From Parapedobacter tibetensis (lineage in GTDB: Bacteria > Bacteroidota > Bacteroidia > Sphingobacteriales > Sphingobacteriaceae), in contig NZ_JAMXBE010000012.1 of assembly GCF_024704835.1 (NCBI RefSeq), positions 155,484 to 206,767 on the forward strand: DNA of 51,284 nucleotides, written 5' to 3'. This document shows positions 18,549 to 28,520 of the stretch, in pieces (the stretch's first letter is position 1; the number at the start of each line of letters is the position of its first letter). The notes beneath the pieces were generated by a model. That model was not told the origin of the DNA. It did not search any database and saw only the letters and a list, made by a program, of their open reading frames with translations. A program made the translations under genes and the position numbers.

Positions 18549-19610
18549 CTATGCCTTATCAATACCTAACAACCGTCTATTGCTATCTTCATCTGCCTGC
18601 GCCCCGGCAAAATCGTCGAAGGTCTTTTCGGTGACGCGAATGATATGATCCTTGATGAATACAGCACCTTCCCGTGCTCCGTCTTCTGGATGCTTAATGG
18701 CACACTCCCATTCCATCACGGCCCAACCTTTGAAGTCATAGGCGGTCAATTTGCTGAATATGGCCTTAAAGTCTACCTGCCCATCGCCCAGCGAGCGGAA
18801 ACGGCCGGCGCGGTCTACCCAACCTTGGTAGCCACCGTAGACCCCCTGCTTACCCGTAGGGTTAAACTCTGCATCCTTCACATGGAACATCTTGATACGC
18901 TCGTGATAATGGTCGATATAAGCCAAATAATCTAGCGACTGCAATACAAAATGAGAAGGGTCATATAGCAAACATGCCCTAGGGTGGTTGTTTGCCTTTT
19001 CCAAGAAACGCTCGTAGCTCACCCCATCATGTAAATCTTCACCGGGATGGATTTCATAACATACATCCACTCCATACTCATCAAATGTATTCAGGATGGG
19101 AAGCCACCGGTCGGCCAGCTCAGCAAAACCGGTATCTACAATTCCCTGCGGGCGTTGGGGCCAAGGATATACCATTGGCCAAAGCAATGCCCCACTAAAA
19201 GTGGCATGTGCGGTTAGTCCCAGGTTATGGGAGGCCTTGGCGGCATATTTCAGCTGTTGCACGGCCCAAGCGGTACGTGCCTTGGGATTATTATGGTACT
19301 CCGGTGGAGCAAAACTATCAAATAGTTGATCATAAGCAGGGTGCACGGCAACCAATTGCCCCTGAAGGTGGGTAGACAATTCCGTGATTTCCAACCCCAT
19401 CTCATTCACCATCCCTTTAATTTCATCTGCATAAGTCTTGCTTTCCGCGGCTTTTTGCAGGTCGAAATAATCGGTTGCCCATGTTGGGATTTGTACTCCC
19501 TTAAACCCTAATTCCTTTGCCCATTGGCAAATGGATTGGAGGGTGTTAAATGGTGGATGTTCTCCTAAAAACTGCGCTAAAAAAATACCTGGCCCTTTGA
19601 TTGTCTGCAT
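18549..19610 (-). CDS. Sugar phosphate isomerase/epimerase-like TIM-barrel protein
   Basis: The 353-residue product belongs to the xylose isomerase-like / AP endonuclease 2 TIM-barrel family. Probable divalent metal ligands are seen in CYEIHPGEDLHDG (Glu), LLYDPSHFV (Asp, His), FHVKDAEF (His, Asp) and AVMEWECA (Glu). Family members isomerise or epimerise sugars, inosose or hydroxypyruvate. There is no signal peptide. It lies 107 bp upstream of the HTCS gene on the same strand and is probably part of the same sugar-catabolic regulon. The exact reaction is not deducible. Confidence 0.82.
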   Translation of the reverse strand: MQTIKGPGIFLAQFLGEHPPFNTLQSICQWAKELGFKGVQIPTWATDYFDLQKAAESKTYADEIKGMVNEMGLEITELSTHLQGQLVAVHPAYDQLFDSFAPPEYHNNPKARTAWAVQQLKYAAKASHNLGLTAHATFSGALLWPMVYPWPQRPQGIVDTGFAELADRWLPILNTFDEYGVDVCYEIHPGEDLHDGVSYERFLEKANNHPRACLLYDPSHFVLQSLDYLAYIDHYHERIKMFHVKDAEFNPTGKQGVYGGYQGWVDRAGRFRSLGDGQVDFKAIFSKLTAYDFKGWAVMEWECAIKHPEDGAREGAVFIKDHIIRVTEKTFDDFAGAQADEDSNRRLLGIDKA

Positions 19611-19922
19611 AATTTCTAAATAAATTTGGTGAACTATAAAATACCTATTGACTGGTCTTTTTATTTTCTCAACGTCTCCAGCATGCTATCGTCGGCATTT
19701 CACCGCGCGCTAACGTTCCACAAAAATATCATTTATGTCAAAAAATGCATTAAATACCTCAATTATTTTACTTATTCCATTACCTTTAGCACCATTCCGC
19801 CATGCGGATTTATGTGGTTTGGATGTGTTAAAAATCGTTAAATCTATGCCGCATTGCCATCAAATATGTACATTAGCCTTCTAATATAAGCAGGTTGATA
19901 TCGTGTTGCATGGAAAAAAATA
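19611..19922. promoter_or_regulatory. Divergent intergenic region
   Basis: About 310 bp separate the minus-strand isomerase gene from the plus-strand lipoprotein gene, so both promoters must lie here. A TATTTTTG match to the -7 consensus is present on the minus strand (19728-19721). TACCTTTA is present on the plus strand (19781-19788). Neither has a convincing -33 partner, and no ORF or RNA gene was recognised. Confidence 0.3.
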
Positions 19923-20765
19923 ATGGTTAGGGTTTTTATATTGGCTATAGTTATCCTTACGTCCCTGTTTGCTGCGTGTCATTCGGGGAAACCACATCCG
20001 GTGGCACGGTCATATGATGCATTCCTCTACCCTGAGGATTTGCAGGGAGTAGTGCCTATTGGTATAACGGGAGATGACAGTACGCAGCTTGCGCAAGCCT
20101 ATATCGAACAATGGTTGCGTCAACAGGCATTGCTTTATCATGCGCAACGAAACATTAACATCAATACGGAACGTCTCGATAGGCAGGTGGAGGAATATAA
20201 AAATGGGCTTATCGTATATGAATACGAGCAGGCATTGGTAAGTCAAAAATTGGATACGGTGGTTACCGATGAAGAAATTGGTGAATATTACGGTACGCGA
20301 AAGGAGTTATTTTTGCTCAAACAACCCATTCTCAAGGTTTCTTATATCAAACTGCGGCCGGATGCGCCTGAATTGGACCGGGTGCAGCGATGGTTTCTTT
20401 CGACTGATTTCAAGGACCAGGATTTGCTTGAAAAATATTGCTCCATGTATTCTCCTCAGTATGTACTGTATGACACTTCATGGCATTACGTGAATGAATT
20501 GGTGAATAAAATCCCACTTTCCCGTATCGGAGAAGACAATTATGGCCAAACTGGACGAATTTTCGAAATAATTGAAAATAATGAATTATATCTGATAATT
20601 TTGCACGATTCAAAATTCAGGGATACCCGTTCACCTTTGTCTTTGGTGCATGACAACATCCGTAACCTGATTTTGAATAAACGCAAAATTGATTTAATCG
20701 CCCAAATGCAAAAGAGCATTGTAGACGATGCCCGCAAAAAAAACAACATAGAAATATATAACTAA
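19923..20765 (+). CDS. Periplasmic lipoprotein, SurA-N/parvulin-like, chaperone-helper candidate
   Basis: The 280-residue product has a lipobox (LFAAC, Cys19). A helical region with AQAYIEQWLRQQALLYHAQ resembles the N-terminal part of SurA/PrsA-type folding factors. VTDEEIGEYYGTRKELFLLKQPILKVSYIKL matches the start of a parvulin-type module, although the catalytic parvulin motifs are not evident. The stop codon overlaps the ATG of the next gene (TAATG), so the two are coupled. In Bacteroidota such lipoproteins precede SurA-like isomerases and probably act with them in outer-membrane protein biogenesis. Confidence 0.65.
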   Translation: MVRVFILAIVILTSLFAACHSGKPHPVARSYDAFLYPEDLQGVVPIGITGDDSTQLAQAYIEQWLRQQALLYHAQRNININTERLDRQVEEYKNGLIVYEYEQALVSQKLDTVVTDEEIGEYYGTRKELFLLKQPILKVSYIKLRPDAPELDRVQRWFLSTDFKDQDLLEKYCSMYSPQYVLYDTSWHYVNELVNKIPLSRIGEDNYGQTGRIFEIIENNELYLIILHDSKFRDTRSPLSLVHDNIRNLILNKRKIDLIAQMQKSIVDDARKKNNIEIYN

Positions 20766-22153
20766 TGAGTAAACATAGCTGCATTCTTCTGGTTTTGGCA
20801 ATTCTAAGTGCCTCCAAAATTGTTACGGCACAGTCCAAGGTCATCGATAAAGTGGCGGCAGTGGTGGGGTCAAATATCATCCTGCAGTCTGAAATCGAAA
20901 TGCAATATGCCCAGTACCTGGCCCAAGGCAACAAAGCCAGTTCGGATTTCAAATGCTACATCCTGCAACAACAACTCACGCAAAAGCTATTGGCGCAGCA
21001 AGCCGCCATTGATTCCATTGAAGTGGGTGAGGGTGAAGTTGACGACAACATCAACTCACGCCTGCGATACATGTCTAGCCAAGCAGGAGGGCAAGAGCGG
21101 CTCGAACGTTTCTTAAACCGCTCATTGCTTCAGTATAAGGAGGAAATGCGGCCGAGTATCTATGAGCAATTGAAGGCCAACAAAATGCAGCAAAATATCG
21201 TGTCTGGTATTGATGTTACCCCATTGGAAGTGAAACGATATTTCGGGTCGTTGGAAAACGATAGCCTACCCTATTTCAACACGGAAGTGGAGGTAGGTGA
21301 ATTGGTGGTTTATCCCAAACTAACCCGAGAGGAAAAGCAGCAGTTCCGCGACCGTGCCGAAGACCTGCGTAGGCAAGTTGCTGAGGGCGCGGATTTTGCC
21401 ACCATTGCACGATTGTATTCCCAAGACCCAGGTTCGTCACCTTATGGCGGCGATTTGGGCTTCAATACCCGTGAAGGCTTTGTGAAGGAGTTTTCGGCTG
21501 TGGCCTTCCGGCTCAAGCCCGGTGAACTCTCACCGGTATTTGAGTCTGAGCACGGATTCCATTTCTTGGAAGTGCTGGAGCGCCGGGGCGAAGAGGTACG
21601 AACACGGCATGTTTTGATACAGACCAAACCTACTTCCGCCAGTTTGCAACGCTCAAAAACCCATATAGATAGCATACATAGCCAAGTGATATCGAAGAAA
21701 CTTGACTTTTATACGGCAGCGACCATGTACTCCGACAATAAGGAAACCAAATACAATGGTGGCATGCTCCTCAATATGGAAAACCAACAGAACCGTACCA
21801 CATTGATACCTACCGACAAGCTTGATGCGTCCGTCTTCACGGCCATTGACACCTTACAGCCCGGCCAATATTCGCGTCCTGCCCAATTCACCGACCAAAT
21901 GGGCAAAACGGGATATCGATTCACTTATCTCAAATCGCGCACACCTCCTCACCAAGCCAATCTTAATCAAGATTACGCCAAAATCAAGGAGGCCGCTTTG
22001 GACGATAAAATCAATCGGAAACTGAGTGAATGGTTCGAAGGCAGACGGAAGGTAACGTACATCAACATCAATGAAGAATATCATGATTGTGATGACCTTA
22101 AGATATGGCTGAAAGATGCGGAAAAAATTGAACCCGTAGCTGCACAGGAATAA
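20765..22153 (+). CDS. SurA-like peptidylprolyl cis-trans isomerase (parvulin)
   Basis: The 462-residue product has a signal peptide (Thr-Ala-Gln cleavage near 23) and the SurA start IDKVAAVVGSNIILQSEIEMQ. A complete parvulin domain lies near residues 175-275, with FATIARLYSQDPGSSPYGGDLGF, FKEFSAVAF-type and LEVLERRG-type motifs. A second, less conserved parvulin region follows (VRTRHVLIQTKP onward, with YSDNKETKYNGGML). It assists folding of outer-membrane proteins in the periplasm. It is translated with the preceding lipoprotein through a 1-nt overlap. Confidence 0.9.
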   Translation: MSKHSCILLVLAILSASKIVTAQSKVIDKVAAVVGSNIILQSEIEMQYAQYLAQGNKASSDFKCYILQQQLTQKLLAQQAAIDSIEVGEGEVDDNINSRLRYMSSQAGGQERLERFLNRSLLQYKEEMRPSIYEQLKANKMQQNIVSGIDVTPLEVKRYFGSLENDSLPYFNTEVEVGELVVYPKLTREEKQQFRDRAEDLRRQVAEGADFATIARLYSQDPGSSPYGGDLGFNTREGFVKEFSAVAFRLKPGELSPVFESEHGFHFLEVLERRGEEVRTRHVLIQTKPTSASLQRSKTHIDSIHSQVISKKLDFYTAATMYSDNKETKYNGGMLLNMENQQNRTTLIPTDKLDASVFTAIDTLQPGQYSRPAQFTDQMGKTGYRFTYLKSRTPPHQANLNQDYAKIKEAALDDKINRKLSEWFEGRRKVTYININEEYHDCDDLKIWLKDAEKIEPVAAQE

Positions 22154-22211
22154 TGATGTCCTTTGCTTTTGGACGCTAGGCTACACGCTTATCGCTTACT
22201 GCACTAAAGCC

Positions 22212-23075
22212 TTATTGCTCAAACAGCATCTCAATAATTACCCGCCATTGAAAGTCGGGTTGCAGCTGCCAAATTCTAACGTAGTTGCATTTGAGGTGAT
22301 CACTCCCGGTAGCTACCGTAGCCGTTCCATACGAATAGGCCAATTCCCCGCTAGCGGAGCGGCTTGCCACAAGTGATTCCGCTTGGATAGCCAAATCCTG
22401 TTTCTTAACAAATTTAAGGATATTACTTTTACCTATGATCGGTATATTCCAAGGGAAATATAAACGCGCATCGTCTGCCAAAAATTCCTCGTAAGCAACA
22501 GCAGCGTTGGACTTCAATACGGCAGAAAGCAATTGGTCATTACTCGTCACGATTTCCTTCCGTTGTTGTATTCGTTCTTTCGTCCTGAATCTGGTGTAGT
22601 CCTTGTCATCGGGCTCAATATATTGAAGTTCCGGCTCCTCCTTTCCACCGTGATGCTCGATTTGCGCCCGTAGGTCAATCTTCCAGTTGCCCTTACGATC
22701 GCGCCGCCAAACCGTCAGATACTCTCCATATCGCTTTATTGCTCCCACACGCTGAAACGAGAGCGACCCCGCCGTTACGCCAAATTCCATGCTTTTTGCG
22801 ACCGCCGCAAAAGCAGGCTTCCATGTCAATACATCCGGAATGTTAGGGCGGTTATTCAGGTATTCCAGCGCGTTTACGGGTGAAGGGGTAAAGAAAGTCG
22901 AACTACGATCTACCACAGACAACAATGCCGTGTGCGGCCCTTCGTTAGCCGACAACCGTGCTGCGCTCCGGTCCGCCGACAACAGGCTTCCTACTTTACC
23001 CAGTACCTGCGCAAAAGTTTGGATTGAGAACGTGAGTAAACAAACAACTATACCACACCGAACAATATGTATCAT
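22212..23075 (-). CDS. Secreted protein with NTF2-like (SnoaL/DUF4440) domains
   Basis: The 287-residue product has a signal peptide (FSIQTFAQ). Two NTF2-like modules follow, each with a terminal WRRDRKGNWKIDL-type or IWQLQPDFQWRVIIEM-type strand (residues about 40-150 and 175-287). The second contains the common DDARLYFPWNIPIIGKSNILKFV pattern in which an early strand is followed by a loop to a helix. NTF2-like folds serve as small-molecule pockets or scaffolds. No catalytic residues can be assigned. It is convergent with the SurA-like gene. Confidence 0.6.
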   Translation of the reverse strand: MIHIVRCGIVVCLLTFSIQTFAQVLGKVGSLLSADRSAARLSANEGPHTALLSVVDRSSTFFTPSPVNALEYLNNRPNIPDVLTWKPAFAAVAKSMEFGVTAGSLSFQRVGAIKRYGEYLTVWRRDRKGNWKIDLRAQIEHHGGKEEPELQYIEPDDKDYTRFRTKERIQQRKEIVTSNDQLLSAVLKSNAAVAYEEFLADDARLYFPWNIPIIGKSNILKFVKKQDLAIQAESLVASRSASGELAYSYGTATVATGSDHLKCNYVRIWQLQPDFQWRVIIEMLFEQ

Positions 23076-23120
23076 TGACTATGAATTGATAACTGATTTT
23101 TAACAAGCACCTCCAACCAA

Positions 23121-24584
23121 TCAAATCTTATTCCAAAGTGTGCCTTCCTTGCTATCTTTAAGCTGAATGCCCATGGAACTGAGCCCTTCCCTTATGCGAT
23201 CTGATGTCGTGTAGTCCTTGTTTTGTTTGGCTTCATTCCTTAATGCGATGATCACCGTCATCAATTTTTCGAAATCCGCAGCCCCCGTATTGTCATCGAT
23301 AAGACCAAGTACATCATGAACAAAATGCTGCATCAATGTATTCAATTCGGCAAAGGATGATTCATCGAGCATGAGTTTGCCATCGTATACACTGTTGATG
23401 ATGCGTACTGCCTCAAACAATTCGGCAATCAACACCGGACTATTAAAATCGTCGTTCATGGCTGCATAGCAACGCTGCTTCAGTTCGCCAATGTTGACTG
23501 CTGATTTCTTCGTATTTATCTTTAATTTGGGCAATAAAGCTATTGCATTCATTAACCTTTTATACCCTCTATCAGCGGCATCAAGTGCTTCATTGGAAAA
23601 ATCAAGGGTGCTCCTATAGTGCGCCTGCAACATAAAAAATCGGACAGCCATGGGCGAATAGCCGCGGTTCAGCAACTGATGACTACCACTGAAAAGTTCG
23701 TATGGCAGGAAACCGTTTCCAGCCGATTTGGACATCCGCGTGCCGTTTACCGTAAGCATGTTTGTATGCATCCAATATTTGGCCGGATTGGTATGGTTAC
23801 AAGCCTGCGATTGGGCTATTTCATTGGTATGGTGTGTAGCAGCCAAATCCATTCCACCACCATGGATATCAAACTCCTCGCCAAGGTATTTGCTACTCAT
23901 TGCCGAACATTCGATGTGCCAACCCGGGAAACCTATACCCCAGGGCGAAGGCCAACGCATGATATGCTCTGGCTTGGCTTTAATCCATAGTGCAAAATCA
24001 AGCCTGCCCCGCTTATCATCCTGCCCATTCAGTTCGCGGGTATTGTCTAGCAAATCATCCAATTTTCGGTTGGTCAGTATGGTATAATCATGCTTTTTCA
24101 CATAGTTCTCTACATCGAAATACACCGTCCCATTCACTTCGTAGGCATATCCATTTTCGATGATCTGTTTTACCATCTCGATCTGGTCAGAAATATGGCC
24201 TGTGGCTGTGGGTTCGATACTTGGTGGTAAGGTGTTGAAAAGCCGTAAGACTTCATGGAATCCCAAGGTATATTTCTGCACAATTTCCATGGGTTCCAAT
24301 TGTTCCAGCTTCGCTTTTTTTGCGAATTTATCATCGCCTTCATCATTGTCGCCCTCTAAGTGCCCTGCGTCGGTGATGTTGCGCACATAACGCACTTGGT
24401 AACCCAAATGAAGTAGGTAGCGGAAAATCAAGTCAAAGGATACAAATGTACGGCAATTGCCCAAATGTACATCGCTATATACGGTAGGTCCACAGACATA
24501 CAACCCTACAAAGGGTGGGTTCAGCGGCTCGAATTTTTCCTTCCTTCTCGTTAATGTGTTGTATAATACCAACTGATTATCCAT
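23121..24584 (-). CDS. cysS: Cysteinyl-tRNA synthetase
   Basis: The 487-residue product is a class I synthetase. It has the HIGH-equivalent HLGN at 40-43, the Zn-binding Cys31 in YVCGPTVYSDV, GWHIECSAM with another Zn-binding Cys, the HGGGMDL segment and the KMSKS loop RMSKSAGN near residue 283. The C-terminal helical domain ends with the usual SDRIREGLSSMGIQLKD. It charges tRNA-Cys in the cytoplasm. Length is normal. Confidence 0.98.
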   Translation of the reverse strand: MDNQLVLYNTLTRRKEKFEPLNPPFVGLYVCGPTVYSDVHLGNCRTFVSFDLIFRYLLHLGYQVRYVRNITDAGHLEGDNDEGDDKFAKKAKLEQLEPMEIVQKYTLGFHEVLRLFNTLPPSIEPTATGHISDQIEMVKQIIENGYAYEVNGTVYFDVENYVKKHDYTILTNRKLDDLLDNTRELNGQDDKRGRLDFALWIKAKPEHIMRWPSPWGIGFPGWHIECSAMSSKYLGEEFDIHGGGMDLAATHHTNEIAQSQACNHTNPAKYWMHTNMLTVNGTRMSKSAGNGFLPYELFSGSHQLLNRGYSPMAVRFFMLQAHYRSTLDFSNEALDAADRGYKRLMNAIALLPKLKINTKKSAVNIGELKQRCYAAMNDDFNSPVLIAELFEAVRIINSVYDGKLMLDESSFAELNTLMQHFVHDVLGLIDDNTGAADFEKLMTVIIALRNEAKQNKDYTTSDRIREGLSSMGIQLKDSKEGTLWNKI

Positions 24585-24634
24585 GCGGGCGAAAATACAA
24601 ATTTAAAATGGTTGGTGACAACACCAAGCGTGTG

Positions 24635-25936
24635 TTACTTTTGTCGGAAATACACCTGTATGGGAACCCCTTCAAAATCGAAATTTTCCCGGAGTTTATT
24701 TTCCACGAAACGGGCATAAGGTTCTTTAATATATTGTGGCAAATTGCAGAAAAAGGCAAACATCGGGGATTTGCCCATTATTTGTGTGACATACTTGATT
24801 TTGATGTACTTTCCTTTGGTAGACGGTGGCGGGAAACTTTCGATGATGGGCAGCATGATGTCATTCAATTTCGACGTCGGCACCTTTTTCACTTTGTTTT
24901 CATACACTTTTGAGGCTGCTTCAATGGCCTTGAAGATTCGTTGCTTTTCGGTTACAGAGGTAAAAATAATGGGCACATCCGTGAACGGTGAAATTTTCTC
25001 GCGGATAAGCTCCTCGAAAACTTTGGTGGTTTTGTGGTTTTTCTCGATAAGGTCCCATTTATTTACCAATATAACCACCCCTTTCCGGTTTTTCTCCGCT
25101 AAGTGGAAAATATTGATATCCTGTGCCTCTATTCCTTCAGTGGCATCGAGCATCAGGATGACCACGTCCGATTCTTCCAAGGCCTTGATGGTGCGCATCA
25201 CGGAGTAGAACTCAATGTTTTCACGCACCTTGGCCTTGCGGCGCATTCCGGCCGTATCAATCAAGATGAAATCATGCCCAAATTGATTATAGTGTATCCG
25301 GATGGAATCCCTTGTGGTGCCGGCTACTGGCGTCACAATGTTGCGTTCTTCACCTACAAGGGCATTGAGCAGGGAAGATTTGCCCACATTGGGCCTTCCC
25401 AGGATGGCGTATCTCGGGCGTTCGTCGACCTCCTCCTCATCTTCTTCGAAATGCTTCACCACTTCGTCCAGCAGTTCGCCGGTACCAGAGCCCGTAATGG
25501 ATGACAAAGGATAGATTTCGCCCAGCCCGAAACTATAGAAGATACTGGCTTCCTGCTGTAAGAGCGGGTGGTCGACTTTGTTTACCACGACAAAAACCGG
25601 CTTCTTACTGCGCCGTAGCAAATCGGCAATCGCATCGTCCAAATCGGTAATGCCCGTGGTCACATCGACCATGAATAGGATAACGGAAGCTTCCTCGATG
25701 GCAATCAATACCTGCTCACGGATGGCTGCTTCAAACACATCGTCAGATCCATGCACATACCCTCCAGTATCCACCACCGTAAAATTCTTTCCTATCCATT
25801 CGCCCTGTCCGTAGTGCCTGTCGCGGGTCACGCCACTGTAATTGTCTACAATGGCTCTCCGGCTCTCCGTCAGCCGGTTATAGAGGGTAGATTTCCCGAC
25901 GTTTGGCCTTCCTACTATTGCGATGATGTTTGCCAT
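24635..25936 (-). CDS. der: Ribosome-assembly GTPase Der (EngA)
   Basis: The 433-residue product carries two tandem GTPase domains. The first has [14 protein letters not shown] at 8-21, DTGGYV and NKVD. The second has [14 protein letters not shown] near 180, [10 protein letters not shown] and NKWD. A KH-like C-terminal domain follows ([14 protein letters not shown] onward). Der is an essential 50S assembly factor. Length is typical, with a short gap (50 bp) to cysS. Confidence 0.98.
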   Translation of the reverse strand: MANIIAIVGRPNVGKSTLYNRLTESRRAIVDNYSGVTRDRHYGQGEWIGKNFTVVDTGGYVHGSDDVFEAAIREQVLIAIEEASVILFMVDVTTGITDLDDAIADLLRRSKKPVFVVVNKVDHPLLQQEASIFYSFGLGEIYPLSSITGSGTGELLDEVVKHFEEDEEEVDERPRYAILGRPNVGKSSLLNALVGEERNIVTPVAGTTRDSIRIHYNQFGHDFILIDTAGMRRKAKVRENIEFYSVMRTIKALEESDVVILMLDATEGIEAQDINIFHLAEKNRKGVVILVNKWDLIEKNHKTTKVFEELIREKISPFTDVPIIFTSVTEKQRIFKAIEAASKVYENKVKKVPTSKLNDIMLPIIESFPPPSTKGKYIKIKYVTQIMGKSPMFAFFCNLPQYIKEPYARFVENKLRENFDFEGVPIQVYFRQK

Positions 25937-26035
25937 ATTGAATTTTGTGCTATTGTGCCTAGCAACGAGAACCGTGGCCCTGTCGCCAATGAAGGTTGCA
26001 AAAATGCAAAGGTAAGGATAAGGAATGGTAAAAAC

Positions 26036-27553
26036 CTATATCCCCTTCAAATGCTTAAGAATATCTTCGAGATAAGCCCTATCGTTGGCTAGCCTTGGCA
26101 CCTTGTTCTGTCCGCCGAGCTTTCCACGTGCTTTCATCCAACGGTAAAATGTGCCCTGGGGTGCGTTGTGAATACTAGGAAACCGTAAGGCCATGTCGTT
26201 AAACCGCTTCCCATCATAATCTGAATTGATTTCACGCAAGGTATTATCCAACACCTTGCAGAATTTATCAAAATCATTCGGTTGTTCTTCAAATTCGATG
26301 ATCCACTCATGCGCACCTGCTTCGCAGTTCTTGAAATAAACCGGTCCAGCCGTATAGTCGCGGATGGTGGCTTGCGTTTCCGCGCAAGCCCGTTTCAGTG
26401 CATCGTCCGCATTATCCACAATTACCTCCTCCCCGAAGGTGTTGATAAACTGTTTGGTGCGTCCCGTAATTTGTATACGGTAAGGATGCAGGGTGACAAA
26501 CTTGATCGTATCACCAACCATATAACGCCATAAACCTGCATTGGTGGAGATAATCAAGGCGTAGTTCTTGCCCAGTTCCACCTGATGGAGGCCCAATGTT
26601 TTGGGATGCTCATCAAGTAGATTTTCCATGGGCAAAAATTCATAGTATATCCCGTAATCCAGCATTAGCAGCAAACTATCTGAATCCGACTGGTCCTGTA
26701 GCGCGAAATAACCTTCCGATGCATTGTAGTTTTCGAGGTAATACATGGCATCGGAAGGGATAAGTCTCTTGAATTGCTCAAGATAGGGCTTAAAGCTCAC
26801 ACCGCCATGGCTATAGAACTCCAGATTTGGCCATACCTCCAATAGGTTGTCCTTACCCGTCTTTTCCAGTATACGCTTGGCCAATACCACATTCCAGGTA
26901 GGCACCCCAGCAAGGTTAGTGACATTTTCCTTGATGGTGATTTCTGCTACATGCTCGATTTTTTCCTCAAAGTTGGGATTCAAAACAACGTCCAAGTTGG
27001 GGGTGCGATGAAATTCGGCCCAAAATGGTAGGTTACGCAAGATGATGGATGAAAGATCCCCATAATACGAATCCGAATGGAAATTATTTATTTGGGAGCT
27101 CCCTCCCAACACAACGGATTTCCCGGTCAGGATTTTCGTATTGGGCCGGTTGTGGCAATATACGGAAAGCATGTCTTTGCCTCCTTGATAGTGGCAGTCT
27201 TCAAGTGCTTCCTCGCTCACTGGAATAAATTTGCTGCGGTCGGCCGTGGTACCGGATGATTTGGCAAACCATTTAATATCCGACGGCCATAAAATATTTT
27301 GTTCTCCATGAATCATCCGGTCTATATAAGGCTTGAGGCTATCATAGTCCTGTATAGGCACACGTTCTTTGTAGGTCTCTGGTGTCAGGATGGAGTTATA
27401 TTCATATTTTCTGCCCCACTCAGTAGCTTCAGCCGTAGACAGCAAGCTCTGGAACCATTCTTCCTGCACCTCATGCGGATATTTCATAAAAAGCTCAATC
27501 TGATGAATGCGCTTTTTCATGATCCACGTAAAAATTGAATTGATAAGGGCCAT
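26036..27553 (-). CDS. GH3 auxin-responsive-promoter family acyl-adenylating enzyme
   Basis: The 505-residue product has the GH3-family ATP-binding motif FAKSSGTTADRSKFIPVS near residue 110. LEFYSHGGVSFKPYLEQF and YNASEGYFALQD are other family signatures. RYMVGDTIKFV and GRTKQFINTFGEEV are the later conserved blocks. The family activates carboxylic acids by adenylation and joins them to amino acids or other acceptors. In Bacteroidota the natural substrate is unknown. The final 100 residues (FDKFCKVLDNTLREIN, YRWMKARGKLGGQNKVPRL) are standard. Confidence 0.93.
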   Translation of the reverse strand: MALINSIFTWIMKKRIHQIELFMKYPHEVQEEWFQSLLSTAEATEWGRKYEYNSILTPETYKERVPIQDYDSLKPYIDRMIHGEQNILWPSDIKWFAKSSGTTADRSKFIPVSEEALEDCHYQGGKDMLSVYCHNRPNTKILTGKSVVLGGSSQINNFHSDSYYGDLSSIILRNLPFWAEFHRTPNLDVVLNPNFEEKIEHVAEITIKENVTNLAGVPTWNVVLAKRILEKTGKDNLLEVWPNLEFYSHGGVSFKPYLEQFKRLIPSDAMYYLENYNASEGYFALQDQSDSDSLLLMLDYGIYYEFLPMENLLDEHPKTLGLHQVELGKNYALIISTNAGLWRYMVGDTIKFVTLHPYRIQITGRTKQFINTFGEEVIVDNADDALKRACAETQATIRDYTAGPVYFKNCEAGAHEWIIEFEEQPNDFDKFCKVLDNTLREINSDYDGKRFNDMALRFPSIHNAPQGTFYRWMKARGKLGGQNKVPRLANDRAYLEDILKHLKGI

Positions 27554-27579
27554 TGATGGTCGGTGGTTAGTTAGTTGTA

Positions 27580-27694
27580 GATTTACGATTTTAGATTTTA
27601 GATTTTAGATTGCTAAGCAGTTGTCCAATTTTTGGGGAGTACTATACTAGAGTGGCCGGATAAATCTAAAATCGTAAATCTAAAATCGTAAATC
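27580..27694. repeat. AT-rich inverted repeat between lptB and the GH3 gene
   Basis: One arm (27580-27611) is built of GATTTAC and GATTTTA heptads. The other arm (27661-27694) is its reverse complement with 30 of 32 paired positions matching. The unrelated 49-bp centre holds no gene. It ends 2 bp before the lptB stop codon, so it may terminate lptB transcription. A related copy lies on the other side of lptB (28431-28520). Confidence 0.75.
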
Positions 27695-27696
27695 AA

Positions 27697-28431
27697 TCAT
27701 AATCTTTTTCTTCGTAACTCAAAATTCCGGCCAAGATAAAACTTACGCGCCATTTCGTTTACAGAAATTTCTTCAGGTGTTCCCGTAAGCATGATTTTAC
27801 CTTCCGTAAGCAGGTATGCCCGGTCTGTGATAGACAGTGTTTCCTGCACATTGTGATCAGTAATCAAGATTCCGATATTGCGGTGCTTGAGCTTGGAGAC
27901 GATGGTCTGTATCTCTTCTACCGCGATGGGATCTACCCCAGCAAATGGTTCGTCCAACAGAATGAAGTTTGGATTAGCGGCCAACGCCCGCGCAATCTCT
28001 GTGCGACGGCGTTCGCCTCCGGACAGCAAGTCGCCCCGGTTGGTGCGTACACGGTTCAAACCGAATTCTGCCAATAGTTCCTCCAGCTTTTCCTTTCGCT
28101 CAGCTTTGTCCTTATAATGGATTTCCAATACCGCCATGATGTTATTTTCTACAGACAGTTTTCGGAATACGGAGGCCTCCTGGGCTAGATAACCAATGCC
28201 CTTTTGTGCCCTTCGGTACATCGGATCTTCGGTAATCTCTTGGCCATCCAGGTATACGTGGCCCATATTGGGTTTAATGAGCCCTACAATCATGTAAAAG
28301 GAAGTGGTCTTCCCCGCACCGTTTGGCCCCAATAATCCCACGATCTCCCCTTGCGACACTTCGAATGACACATCATTCACCACGGTGCGTTGCCTGTATT
28401 TCTTGATGAGGTTTTCTGCTTTTAAAATCAT
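27697..28431 (-). CDS. lptB: LPS export ABC transporter ATP-binding protein
   Basis: The 244-residue product has the ABC ATPase motifs: Walker [15 protein letters not shown] near 36, Q-loop, signature [16 protein letters not shown] near 138, Walker [14 protein letters not shown] and switch His in [10 protein letters not shown]. The [11 protein letters not shown] and ERRR variants are specific to LptB. It powers LPS extraction from the inner membrane with LptF/G. Both intergenic flanks carry the AT-rich palindromic repeat. Confidence 0.95.
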   Translation of the reverse strand: MILKAENLIKKYRQRTVVNDVSFEVSQGEIVGLLGPNGAGKTTSFYMIVGLIKPNMGHVYLDGQEITEDPMYRRAQKGIGYLAQEASVFRKLSVENNIMAVLEIHYKDKAERKEKLEELLAEFGLNRVRTNRGDLLSGGERRRTEIARALAANPNFILLDEPFAGVDPIAVEEIQTIVSKLKHRNIGILITDHNVQETLSITDRAYLLTEGKIMLTGTPEEISVNEMARKFYLGRNFELRRKRL

Positions 28432-28520
28432 AGTGATTTTAGATGTACAATTGTAGATTTTAGATTTACGATTTTAGATTTCGATTAAAAGAATCGTAAC
28501 ACTAAAATCTAAAATCACTA
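28431..28520. repeat. AT-rich inverted repeat between recJ and lptB
   Basis: TAGTGATTTTAGAT (28431-28444) and ATCTAAAATCACTA (28507-28520) are perfect 14-bp inverted repeats. They span exactly from the lptB start codon to the recJ stop codon. The inside holds the heptad series GATTTTAGATTTACGATTTT shared with the 27580-27694 element. It resembles a mobile or spreading intergenic palindrome family rather than a standard terminator. Confidence 0.7.

Noticed and set aside
27580-27694. Heptad repeats looking like a short CRISPR array
   Set aside because: The units are 7-8 bp with no spacers and the two arms are inverted complements. It is a palindromic repeat, not CRISPR.
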